Below, piece by piece: positions 20,087-30,614 of a stretch of DNA of 64,000 bases. This DNA comes from Golubevia sp. BC0850 (lineage: Eukaryota > Basidiomycota > Exobasidiomycetes > Golubeviales > Golubeviaceae), in the NCBI GenBank assembly GCA_012976225.1, contig JAAVVG010000001.1, positions 930,001 through 994,000 of the forward strand, read 5' to 3'. Numbering within the stretch: the stretch's first letter is position 1; each line of letters begins with the position of its first letter. A program made the position numbers and the translations under genes. A model generated the notes under the pieces. The model searched no databases. It was given only the letters and a program-made list of their open reading frames with translations, and was not told the origin of the DNA.

Positions 20087-20977
20087 ATGACAAAGGGAAG
20101 CATACGAAATCTGGTTAGATACGACAGGAACCAACCACTATGGAGCGTCAAACCAACGCAGCTTCCCTCACGAGCTTCTCAAGCCTTCTTCTCGACTTCT
20201 TCCAGAACATTTGACACTCCGGACAGGAAAGGAAAGGGGAAGGAGACATCTCCAGAAACCTCTCCTGACGAGCTATCGGATTCGATCAAATCCCTGATGA
20301 GAATCTCAGCTCAATCAGTTGGAGTGATTACTTCGTACACCAACGGACCATCTCCATCTTCAACTTCAACAAAAGAGCAAGATAGATTAGTCCACGGAGC
20401 CACTTTATCCTCTTTCACAACTGTTTCACTTCAACCACCGATAGTAGCTTTCTCTCTCAGAACGCCTTCCAGATTAGCGGACGCTTTACTTTCTCCAGTC
20501 AAATCTCCAACTTCTTCTACCTCAACTCCAGCTCATTTCATCATCAACATCCTTTCTTCTTCTCAAGCTTCCATAGCTTCATCTTTCGCCAAACCTGGGC
20601 TGAAGCACTACTATCAAAAGGATTGGGAAGCTCCAACGATAGGGGGGCAGGGATCGAATGGAGAAGCAGAAGATCATCCTCTAGAGAAATTCGATCATCA
20701 ACCTTCGAAGATAGCTGGAGGTGTCCCCTTCTTGAACAAAAGTCTAGGAGCTCTGGCTTGTAGCGTTCTGAAGAAATTCGATCTGGATGATTTTGAGGGG
20801 TTAATAGATATCGGAGGGAATGGAGAGGGAAGGAAGAGTGATGGATCTCAATTGTTTTTGGCTAAAGTGCACGCGGTGGAGGGTTTGGACGGGGTCGGGA
20901 ACGAAGAAATGAAGTGTAGACTTCCCCTGGTTTATTGGAAACAAAATTTCTGTACTGTTGGAGAGGAAGTGGTTTGA
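20087..20977 (+). CDS. Flavin reductase-like (FMN-binding split barrel) protein, probably mitochondrial
   Basis: An intron-less 296-aa frame. The N-terminus is basic and Ser-rich (MTKGSIRNLVRYDRNQ; RASQAFFSTSSRTF), like a mitochondrial presequence with an RAFFST-type cleavage area. The split-barrel core follows: LMRISAQSVGVITSY, HGATLSSFTTVSLQPPIVAFSLR, and AHFIINILSSSQASIASSFAKPG, all hallmarks of flavin_reduct proteins that bind FMN/FAD. The C-terminal GVPFLNKSLGALACSVLKKF and PLVYWKQNFCTVGE also fit. The substrate is unknown. Its neighbour downstream, on the same strand, is an AIF-like flavoprotein, so the two could act in related redox metabolism (inference). Confidence 0.85.
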   Translation: MTKGSIRNLVRYDRNQPLWSVKPTQLPSRASQAFFSTSSRTFDTPDRKGKGKETSPETSPDELSDSIKSLMRISAQSVGVITSYTNGPSPSSTSTKEQDRLVHGATLSSFTTVSLQPPIVAFSLRTPSRLADALLSPVKSPTSSTSTPAHFIINILSSSQASIASSFAKPGLKHYYQKDWEAPTIGGQGSNGEAEDHPLEKFDHQPSKIAGGVPFLNKSLGALACSVLKKFDLDDFEGLIDIGGNGEGRKSDGSQLFLAKVHAVEGLDGVGNEEMKCRLPLVYWKQNFCTVGEEVV

Positions 20978-21208
20978 TCATCTCGAGGAAATCTGTCGAA
21001 ATGAACAGTCTAGACCAGAGGAATCCAGTCCCTGTGAGACTCGCGTCTCTGAATTTGTCTGAGATTTTTTTTCGATATAGATCATTCCTTTTAAGTAAGA
21101 CTTGGGCAACAATTGAGCAAGAAGAATAAATCGAAAAGAGGTAGTCTTGGGCCAATCGGAGAGGGTGGAGGGATCAGGAATCCTGACCAACCACTCTACC
21201 ATTACAAG

Positions 21209-23481
21209 ATGTTTCCTAGTCCAATCCGACTAGCATCAATGGTCAAGTCCAACATTCGTCAATACAGTACATCGAGTTTCAAAGCCATGGAACAAAGAAT
21301 CAAAGTAGCAACTCTAGACCAGTTGCCAATTGGAAAGCATTGTGCTTTCAATTTCCAAGGCGAGGGAGATGAGGCACTTCAGATCCTTCTATCAAACGTA
21401 GGTGGAAATATCAGAGCTACTTCATGTGAGTTCAATTCTTGATATTTGATTAAAGATGGGGGAGAGCGTCTAGGAATAGCAAGGAAGGAAGTCGAAGGAA
21501 AGCTTACATTCTGGGCAACTGATGCCCTTGCCCCTTCTCTCCCCTACCTCTTCATTCCCACTACCTCTAAGCCAAATGCACTCATTTTGGACTGCCTCTG
21601 GAGAAAGGTATCCTGAGAGGCGATGGCAGACTCGTTTGTTTTGCGCATGGAGCATGCTTCGATTCCAAAACTGGGGATATTGAAGATTCTCCTGCCTTAG
21701 AGTCACTTCTCTCGTTCAAGTGTGAGGTAGTAAACAAGGAAATCTTTGTTACTGCTGATCCAGAGAGACTGAAAGGAAAGCCTGGAGTGGGAGGAAGTTG
21801 CAAGGGAGGTCTCGAGGCCATCGAGAAGAAAGGAAAGGGTTCAGTTGTGGTTGGAGGAGGACCTGCAGCCGTATATCTAGTGGAAAGTGCTAGGAAGGTG
21901 AGTCATGATGATTTAATCTTTATAAGATGAGCATGTTAGGCCAGAATCGGTGGAAAGACCGGAATGGAGCCAAGTGTCAAAGGGAAGAAACGGCACAAGG
22001 GCAGAGAACAACAGTTCAACGCTAACTCCCTTCTCTCCTTCTAAGAACGGCTACCTTGGACCTCTCACGATCATCAGCTCTGAACCTCACGCTCCTATCG
22101 ATCGTACCAAGCTCTCCAAAGCTCTAGTCTCTGACCCGAAGGAAGTTCAGTGGAGGAGTCGGTCCCACCTCTCCAAGGTCTTAGGAGTCACTCTTCGAGA
22201 CAAGACTACAGTCAAATCCATCGACGTCAAATCGAAGTCTCTTACCCTGGAAGGAGGAGAGAAGGTCGAATACGAGAACGTCATCCTAGCTACGGGTGGA
22301 ACTCCAAAGCGTCTCCCGCTCGAAGGAAAGGAATTGGAGAACATTCTAGTCATGAGGGGACTTTCAGACACCGCTGCTTTGAACAAAGCTCTTGGAGAAA
22401 AGAAAGATCAGAGAGTCGTCGTGATCGGAACGTCCTTCATTGGTCTTGAAGCGGCAGGAGCGGCAGCGGAGAAGAGCAAACGCGTCGTCGCTGTTGGAAT
22501 GGAAGCGGTCCCTCTGATGAACATTCTAGGAAAGGAGGTTGGAGCTGGTCTACAGAAATCTTTGGAGAAGAATGGAATCAAGTTTTATCTAGAGGCTGGA
22601 GTCAAGTCGTTTAAGCCATCTGAGTCTGACTCGAAATCTGTAGGAGGAGTAGTCATTCAGAACAAGAATGGAAACGAAGAAACTCTCGAAGCAGATATTG
22701 TCTTATTGGGTGTTGGTGTAGCACCTGCTACTAACTTCTTGGAGGATGCGAAAGGTTTCCCGGAGCTTCGAAAGGACGGCGGGGTGGAAGTAGATGATCG
22801 TCTCAGGGTGGTTGGACTCCCAACAGAGTCTGGAGTCTTTGCTATCGGAGATATCGCTGCCTATCCAAGCCGACAAGATGGAACTCCAGTCAGGATCGAG
22901 CATTACAACGGTGAGCTTGGCTAGCACGATTCAGCCCTGGCCCTGGCAATCGTTCTAGGACCTGAACTCACGACTCTCCAACTCACATTTTTCTCCCTAC
23001 AGTCTCAACCAACCATGCAAGAGCTATTGGAGAACTACTCGGAACAGGGAAGGAAGAGCCATTCACCAAACTTCCTATCTTCTGGTCTGCTCTTGGGAGT
23101 CAACTTCGTTACGTCGCCGATGGAGGTCAGCCTGGATTCGAAACTTGCTACGTCGATGGAAGCTTGGATGAGCTTAAGTTCGCAGCTTACTATGCCAAAG
23201 GAGACACGGTCGTCGCAGTCGGAACGTGAGTGGTCATTTCGTCATCAAGGTTGCTCCGAAGGAGATTTCTGAATGAGAGACGTTCTCCGTACTGACGTTT
23301 CTCTCTTTCTTTTTCATTCCTGAATAGAATGGGAGTCGACCCTTTGATGGTTCAATGCTCAGAGTTGATGCGTCTCGGGAAGCTACCTTTATTGAGCAAA
23401 ATAAAGTCTGGAAACGCAAGCAAGTTGTTCAAGGAGCTATTGGAGAAGGAACACCAAGCAAAGTCAAAGGCCAATCTTTAG
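21209..23481 (+). CDS. AIF-like Rieske/FAD pyridine-nucleotide oxidoreductase
   Basis: Five exons: 21209-21425, 21572-21897, 22046-22910, 23003-23225 and 23328-23481, giving 594 aa. The N-terminal presequence (SMVKSNIRQYSTSSF) suggests mitochondria. A Rieske [2Fe-2S] domain follows with C-x-H (KCTHFGLPL) and C-x2-H (VCFAHGACFD). The reductase part has an FAD Rossmann motif (SVVVGGGPAAVYLVESARK), LATGG, the NAD motif VVVIGTSFIGLEAA, VLLGVGVAPAT, the second FAD motif FAIGDIAAYP, and a C-terminal AIF-like domain (NHARAIGELLG, PIFWSALG, KGDTVVAVGTMGVDPLM). This order matches AIFL/AIFM3-type and fungal Aif1-like proteins. All joins were checked for phase. Confidence 0.92.
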
Positions 23482-23629
23482 ATCTTTGTTCTGAAATTGT
23501 CCCAAAGAACTGAGACTGATTCGGTCAAAACCAATTTGTTCATAAAAGATCCGGAAATGTACTATACAACGATGTACCATGTTGTTTCTCTCATTCATCT
23601 CGCAATTAGCATGCATCATCTCAAATTAG

Positions 23630-23767
23630 GTTGAATCAATTCCACTTCGGCTAGGACCTGGATCAGATGTAGACATGGTCACCACTTTGAAAGACACTGC
23701 TCATCTTTGGGTTCAAGAATTCGATGCCGACGAAGAAGATGAAGAATTTGAAGATCATCAGAGATGA
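23630..23767 (+). pseudogene. Short ORF relic sharing the VESIPLR motif
   Basis: After a TAG acceptor, 45 codons encode VESIPLRLGPGSDVDMV, then DTAHLWVQEFDADEEDEEF and a stop. The first part aligns with VESIPLRICPGGRAEML at 17510-17855, followed in both by an acidic patch. No upstream exon can be placed before the AIF-like gene ends at 23481, so this looks like a remnant of a duplicated gene. Confidence is low because the match is short. Confidence 0.25.
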
Positions 23768-24075
23768 AAGAGAAGTTTACATTCCGTTCTTCATCCCTCC
23801 ACTCTGGTTGATAGGAGAAGGGAAGAAACTTATGAATCAACCTCTTTCTTTAGACTATCAGACGAGAAGATGAGAGAACTCAGGGTGTAATTCAACGATC
23901 GAAGAGCTTCCGAAAATTCCAGAAAGTCAGCTCAAAGATTTAGAAAGATGATCAAATCGAGGTTTAGAATCGAAATTGAAAAAAAGAAATTTAGATTAGG
24001 TGGGATGCGAGTACAGAAATGCGATGACTAACATGATTGATGATTGAATGAGCGACTTGAGCATCGTGTTGACGA

Positions 24076-25564
24076 TCAGATGGGAACCTCTACTTTGACC
24101 AGAGCTAGAACTTCTGCTGCTATCCCCCAGCTCGTTTGATAACCTGCTGGACCAAGACCGTAACAATGCAAAACCGGAATCTTCTTTCCATCTGAGGATT
24201 GGAATTGAAGTTCTTTATCGATTTCGATCCTAGGTCCAGTCTTTCTACCAGGCCTAAATCCAACATTGACCCTCTCCACCTCAATTCTTTTCCAAGGTTC
24301 CGAATCTAAATCCAGTCCAGAATCTGGATGCGAGCCATTCGTATTCCCATTATCTGGTTTCCTTTCCAACTTCGGGACGATTTCTGGACAAATCTCTGCA
24401 CATCGCCTTAATATCCTCTCAGTAGTCTTCAGATCTGGTTCTCCATCGACGCTGTTCTCGATATAAGTTCCACCTAAAATGGTAGTTCCGGATTTGGCTC
24501 TTGGAATCACATAAGCGAGCGTATCGTTTCCATTCAGCCTTGAAGTAATACCTCTTGGATGTTTCGAGAATTCTGGAGTCTTAATCAGGACTGTTTGACC
24601 TCTGATTGGAAGGACCGAAGGATCTTTCACATCTGTTAGACTCGATGAACCTAGTCCTGTTGCGTTGATGAGGATTGAGGCAGTAGGCTCATGCCCTAAA
24701 GCTGATGATAGGGATGATAGGGCAGGTATCCTTCGAATTGAGACTGGAGTTGAAGTTCCCGAAGATGCAGAGAGTTGAGATAGGATCCATTTTGTGTATA
24801 GAGGTACTGACATGAAGAACGTCTGGTAAGTCAGAAATCGCTGTTCATCTTCCGCTGAGAGACGAAACTGTATTGGTGAGGAATCAGATGAAGGAGCGAG
24901 GTCAGAGATTCTGTCCTAGTCCACGGCAAGAAAGAAAAAGGCTTACTCACGCCTTTGACTTGATTCGCAAACCACCTCCCCTTCTGTTTCGCATCTTTCC
25001 ACCCTTGCTCAGATAGAAGAGTAGTGTTGGAAGCTCTTATCAGAACCTTCTCGTCCATATTTTCCAGCAATTCCTCGAATTTTCGATACGTCGAAATCTC
25101 TCGCCTTTGAGCATCTTCGTCGTCTTCAGTTGCAAATGGATCCCAACTTGCACCCTTCAGATTTGGAGAGAAAGGCAGATTAAGAATGAGCCAAACTTCA
25201 AAGGAGACTTTGAGAGGAGATGTTGAGGGTAGCAGGTCCGAACTCCTCTAGTCTGGAAGAACTCATCTGACCTTCAAAAACATTCAGCTCGAAACTTACA
25301 GCCCAAGGCGAGGCGAAATCCTGACTGCCTGTGTCTTCTGGCAAGTCTCTAGCTACGATTGTGATTCTGTATCCTTGATCCTTCAGCGTCAGAGCAGCTG
25401 TCAATCCCATAACTTTTTGATGAATTGGAGAAGCGTCGGTGGGATTATAGTTGGTCAGCGTGGGGGCTTATCAGAGAGCTTCTCGTCTTCAGCTACTCAC
25501 TTCCAGCTCCAACTATGAGCACTTGAGGTTGATTAGGAAACTCATCAACTGCTAATGATCCCAT
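24076..25564 (-). CDS. D-amino-acid oxidase
   Basis: FAD enzyme that oxidises D-amino acids to 2-oxo acids, ammonia and H2O2. Four exons: 25501-25564, 25300-25412, 24951-25154 and 24076-24867, giving 390 aa. The dinucleotide fold VLIVGAGIMGLTAAL is completed by splicing exons 1 and 2. Then come [32 protein letters not shown], the [12 protein letters not shown] strand, [17 protein letters not shown], the substrate-binding Arg in [15 protein letters not shown], and [17 protein letters not shown] near the end. The protein ends VKVEVPI and lacks the C-terminal SKL-type peroxisomal signal usual in DAAO. Neither TGA read-through nor the obvious alternative splices supply one. Confidence 0.93.
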
Positions 25565-26677
25565 TTTTCAAAAACGAAGAGTGGAAGATGGGAGGGAAAG
25601 GAAAGAAGAAGAGGGAGGAAGAACTTTTTGTGAGACGGCGTCTGTTCCCCTTCCTTCGGCATCTCGTTCCATTTCGAGCAGTGCGCAAGTTGAATTCGAA
25701 TTTCTTCTTGACGTTGGTGGCAAAAATCGAACTGAATTGAATCGACTTGGATTAAAATTACTCTCTTGGCTGGGCAATTTTGGGGGAAGGATCATGGCTT
25801 GTCATCACAGCAGAACTCAATGAGGATGTAGTCAAAACACTGGGTCATGCGTAGCGAAAAATGCGAGACTTGTGGGGCAAAAGTGACAATGTTCTCGAGT
25901 TTGGGATTTGGGAGGGAGGGTAGGTCAAGGTATCTGTCCCTCCTTCAAATCTTCTTCAAATCAGTTCTAGAAAGGCATGAAAGAGTCTGGAAGATGAAAT
26001 CTCGAGTAGCTGTCTGGCCTAAAGGGTCGGAACGGAATGGGCGTCTCGGCAACTAGAAGGGGAGGAGGAAGGGGAAAGAAGAGACGAAAGGAGACTCTAC
26101 TCTTCAGTGCCACAGTGCACGCGCCTGATCTATGTCACAGTTCTTGGAGTTCAGGTAAGTTCCTTCTTGTACCGTAGACACCTGACCCGGAAGAGATAGA
26201 GATAGAGAGGCAAGAGTGAAGAGAAGACCAGGGAAGTCTCTTTTAACGTTTTTGATTCGGCCAAGCATAAGAAAGAAATGAAAATATCGAAAGAGAAGCT
26301 TGCTAGAGAAACATGAGAGCATGTAATCTTTGAGTGAATTGCGTAGTGTACAAAGTGAGAGCATATACATGAGGAGTAGAGGGATAAATCAGTAAAAGTC
26401 GGTGGGAGGATAAAGATGGCTTTGTGCGATGGGAGAAATAAGGCGATCAAATACTTAAAAGAGATCTTGAAGTTTGAGCGTAGTCAGGGGTATGCTTGAA
26501 GGGAGTGGAAGATGAGATAGACTTGGAAGAGTTTAGAATTAATGAAAGCAAGGATTTGCAGTTGCTGCAACCTCTTTCCCAATGATATGACTACTCCATT
26601 TCCTTACTCCCATCCAATTTTCCCACACTCATTTCCATGCTTTCAAATCCCTCTAATCAACCATCCCTTCCATCCAA
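25565..26677. other. Intergenic, no gene seen
   Basis: About 1.1 kb between divergent DAAO (start) and the 3' end of BUD20. Frames such as 25581-25823 and 26151-26450 lack motifs and do not extend by splicing. It probably holds the DAAO upstream region and a long BUD20 3' flank. Confidence 0.45.
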
Positions 26678-27159
26678 TCAAGCTTCCAATCCAGTCATAG
26701 CCTGAACTTCCTCCTCTTCCTGTTTCGAAGAAACTTGCCTCTGTTTCTTATCCGTCCCCAACCCAGCAGCCTTGTCAGCCTCCTCTTGAGTGTAAGCTTC
26801 ATTCTCCCGAACCTTCTTTACGATTCTCTTGTGTAACTTTGAAGCTGTGTGTTTGTCTTGATCTTTGGAGGATGGGAAGAATCTGTCACATTCTAGGCAG
26901 TGAAATTGTCCTAGACCTGGCTTGTCGAAATCTGGTGTCAACTCCCTTTCAGCTACTCCTGATTGAATCTTGTTAACGATCTGATCGTGATCTAGCTTAC
27001 GAGCTCTCGTACGGGCTGATCTGGAAACGTCTGTAGGAAAGGGGGGATGGGAGACGGATGGATTGAGAAGGGTCGGCAGGTGGAAGAGGGATCGTCAATT
27101 GAGATGCCCTACTCACCTCTTCTAGCGTGATGGTTTCTCTTGTGTCTCATTCGTGTCAT
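26678..27159 (-). CDS. BUD20: Bud20-type C2H2 zinc-finger pre-60S export factor
   Basis: Two exons, 27117-27159 and 26678-27030, giving 131 aa. Bud20 (human ZNF593) is a shuttling factor that promotes nuclear export of pre-60S ribosomal particles. The N-terminus is the basic MTRMRHKRNHHARR arm, then RSARTRARKLDHDQIV. The finger is C-x2-C-x12-H-x5-H (FHCLECDRFFPSS to KLH), preceded by KPGLGQ and followed by KRIVKKVRENEAYTQEEADKAAG, the diagnostic family block. A second in-frame ATG (27150) could also start translation. It sits near the ribosomal protein gene eL33. Confidence 0.93.
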
Positions 27160-28113
27160 GATGAGCGATTTTGTGGGGAGGAAGGAGCAGTGGTGGTGTG
27201 GTCCTGGAGCAAGACTGTTCGAATCAAAAAATCTTTTGAAGCAACCTCGGTTCTACGGCGTTGGCAGAAAACCTCTCCCTCCTTTCTTCTTCTTGACTTT
27301 GCCTGTTTCTCCTACCTCAGAAGTATTGATACCCAATCAGAAAGTTTTCAAATCAGCGGACGGTGAGACGAAGATTGGACAGAAGCTCTTGAAGTCTCGC
27401 CTTCCTTGATGGCGTTGCCAGTTGCCAGTTGCCACCTTACTGGGTACCTCCAACGAATCGTAAAGGAGAGCTGCGATCAAGACCAATCAATTCCGTTGAT
27501 GCCAAAACAAGAGAGAAGACGGAGGAAAATAGAAGAATGGAGGCGACGGGATTAGGGGTTGGGAAGTTCTCGACACCCCTGCTTCCTCTAATTTTCTGCT
27601 CAACCAATTTGATTTCCTTCAAGTCAATTTTTTGCTACTCCTTCAATTCGCCTGTAAATAATTGGGCTACCAGAGAAGGATGAAGAGGGGAAGAGAGACC
27701 TCAACAGTCAAGTTACGCTTAAATGGACCTCTTGAGCAGGCTATGTCACCTCTTTCCCTGAGATTTTCAGCTTCGAGTTTTTCGAAGAGGTTATAGGAAT
27801 CTGGAAGTCTTGCGCGTCTATATCGAGGGTGAAGTCCAAAGAGATGTAAACGTCCCGCGACGGAGGGGTGCCGACCTGTGGTTTTCTCTTCCCCTCACCT
27901 CCTCTCGAGCAGGTTTTGAGCCCTGAAGATCGGTATCAGATTTCAATCAATGGTCTCTTCACAAAGTACATACTAGTATCTTTGCCAAATGCCTCTTCGG
28001 GAGGTCTTTTGGTGGGAGGGATCACGCAGCGCATCAGACCTTCCTGAAATTGCTCACTTGGATCGTCTCGCAACAAGGCAAAGTTCATCTCGACCCAAAC
28101 CATATACTTCAAG
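27160..28113. promoter_or_regulatory. Divergent upstream region, BUD20 / eL33
   Basis: 950 bp between divergent ribosome-related genes. An open frame at 27140-27409 (+) overlaps the BUD20 start and shows no family resemblance. No RNA gene was recognised. The shared upstream region may co-regulate two ribosome-biogenesis genes. Confidence 0.4.
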
Positions 28114-29280
28114 ATGGTGAGTGTTGCTGCTGATTCTTGTTCAAAGTAGAATGCAAGATCTGACTGTCTTCTTCTTTTCACCAAATGCAGACTCGTCTAT
28201 ATTCAAAGGGAAGGATCATGGGACACCAGCGTGGAAAGTCTGTTTCTCACCCTGCCACCTCTTTGATCAAGATCGAGGGTGTTGAGAACAACACTGATGC
28301 CAAGTTCTACGAAGGAAAGGTGAGATACTCATTCAATCGGAGCAGGCAGGAGAGAGGAGGGGTGAGGCGAAGATGGCAGAGGGAGATGAAGAAATTTGAC
28401 AACAGCAGCAGCAACCGAACCTCAAATCTCAATCATCGAATCCTCAAGCTCAATATGACCTAGATCTAATCAAAATCAAGTAATCAATTGCAGTGTCGCA
28501 GCTGGCGGTGAAGTGAGATGCTGATCTGGATGGATTGAGGTTGGGTTTGGCAGGAAGGATTTGAGATGGAAAGATCAGGTTGCAAGTCTCAAGTTATCGC
28601 AGCTCTCAATGAAGTTTAGGCCGATCCAACAAATTCAAGAAAAAGGTACAAACCTCACATTCAACAACGACTTCAGGAGAGCAGGTTGCCTTCCACCCAC
28701 CTCAGCACCAACCACCTGCAGCGAAAATTCCTCTTCGCAACCCACCTATCCTTTCTTCTCAATCTTCATCATTCATAAAATCTGCATCTGCTGCTGTTCT
28801 CAATTCTTCAAGGCTGTCTTCCTGTGCTCTCCAAATCACTTCAAAATCCACCACCTCTAACCTTCCACTTCTTTCCCGTCCATCTTCGTTGTCAGCGTAT
28901 CGCCTATGTCTACAAGGCCAAGACCTCCGTCAGAGGATCAAAGGTCCGTGTCATTTGGGGACGTATCACTAGAACACACGGAAACTCTGGAGTGGTTCGC
29001 TCTCAATTCAGAAAGAACATTCCACCAAAGGCCTTCGGTGCTTCAGTCAGAATTATGCTTTACCCAAGCAACAGTGAGTCGCCATTCTGAGTCTAGGAAG
29101 CTTTGGGAGAATGGAAGATTGATGAAGGGAACGGTCGCCAGAAGGAAGGGGGAATGTCGAAAGAAGAGGGCGTCGATTGGTAGAAGGACAGCTCAACCTC
29201 GAACCAAGATGGAACACACCCAACTGATCTCTTCCCCCTTCTCTCTACCAACTCCTATCGTACTCGTGATATCAGTCTAA
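28114..29280 (+). CDS. RPL33: 60S ribosomal protein eL33 (L35Ae)
   Basis: Four coding exons: 28114-28116 (the ATG alone), 28191-28319, 28896-29073 and 29276-29280, giving 104 aa. The protein reads [57 protein letters not shown] and [23 protein letters not shown], which is complete L35Ae. The start codon is directly followed by an intron, and the last exon carries only the end of the Ile codon and the stop. Intron 2 is 576 nt, much longer than others here. Exons as short as 3 and 5 coding nt are easily missed by gene finders. Confidence 0.95.
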
Positions 29281-30614
29281 TTTCCGTTAGCATTCTCAAG
29301 TCTCTAGTTTTCCACCTTTTCTCTTTGTTCTTTTATCCCTTTTTCTTCTCTTTCATCCCAGCATTTTCAGCTTTCATTTTTCACAAACACTCTCAATCAT
29401 TTCACGATGAGAACACTCTGCTGGAATCTCGATTTCACCTGGAGCTCTCATCGGACCATGGTCATGCAACCCGTTATGCCCTTGTAAACCAACCCAAAAC
29501 GCTCTCAAAATGTCAATCATCATATTTTAGGGACGAAGAAGTCTCAATCGCCTAAAACTTCAAATTGCAAAAACATTAGAAATCACAACTTCGAAAGGTT
29601 TGATGTTGTGAAAGTCTGAGCGTGGGAGTCAGGGAGTGGTGAAGCTTCAAGGTTGGTTGGAATTGGTGGGAATGGAAGTGGTACTTGAATTCACGGTGAG
29701 AAAGTTGAAGCAGAAGATGAAGAAGGGATAGAGGTGATAGGAGATTGATGAGGTGAAGAGATGTTGGAACTGCTGCCCATACGAGAGAGACGGTGGGGTT
29801 GGCAAGTGTAGGGGCAAACCTACATCGCTCGACTCCTCCCTTGCCTCCCCATCCCTCTGCGCCCCCTCAACTCCATCTCACCAGGACGCTTCTTACCCCA
29901 AGCATCTGTGCTCCGCTGCTCCCCTATGACCTGTTCCAAGATCACTGAAGACCTCGAGTCTAGGTCTCCTTGCCTGCGTGAAACCCCTTGCCTCACCTTC
30001 CCCCTCCTCCTTACCTTCACTTTCCCCCAAATTTCCAAACGGAGTTTTTATCTGGTCATTCTATTGATTTCAATCCATCATGTTTTGCCCTAAACTAGCT
30101 CCGAAGATTAAATCTTTGCTTCCCATCTGATCTCGTTCTCTCTCTTCCCACTTCTGCCCTGAAGCTTCTCTCTTCTTGAGAGAATGAATGGATGAACTGG
30201 AAAGTAAGGAATGAGATTTGGGATTGTAAAATCATGGATTCTTCAGAACGATTGAGTTTTAGATGTACTTGTATGTCTCCAATCGCTTTTCTCGGCTCTG
30301 AATGGTCTCTCAACATTAACATTCTCTCTTAGTAGAAGTTGGCTTGGGCTGATTGGAGGAATGTGAACGATCGTATGTATTCGTAGACACTCAGAGTTTA
30401 GCAAAGAATTTGGTGGTTGAATTCAGAAGAAAGTCAACCAATTCGGTTTTCTTCGGCTACTGAGCTCCGAAGCAAAGATGATGAAATGCTCGACGTGATT
30501 CTTTGGTCTGCATCCCATCTCCGAATGGCAGAGAATTGCGACCATCAAGAACCAATCAACCATCTGATCTGATAAATCGTTTCCATAATCAGCAAGAGAC
30601 TTGAAGAAGAACGG
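29281..30614. other. Intergenic, no gene seen
   Basis: 1.3 kb holding the eL33 3' flank and the upstream region of the Zn2Cys6 gene. Frames up to 76 codons (for example 29325-29555 +, 30095-30322 -) lack motifs and splice support. No RNA gene was recognised. Confidence 0.45.

Noticed and set aside
24040-24078. Stop-codon read-through adding a peroxisomal signal to D-amino-acid oxidase
   Set aside because: Translation beyond the TGA ends in QSC, not an SKL-type tripeptide, and the alternative acceptor tried also fails to give one.
28320-28895. snoRNA host in the long eL33 intron
   Set aside because: No C box (RTGATGA) paired with a D box (CTGA) and terminal stem was found by eye.
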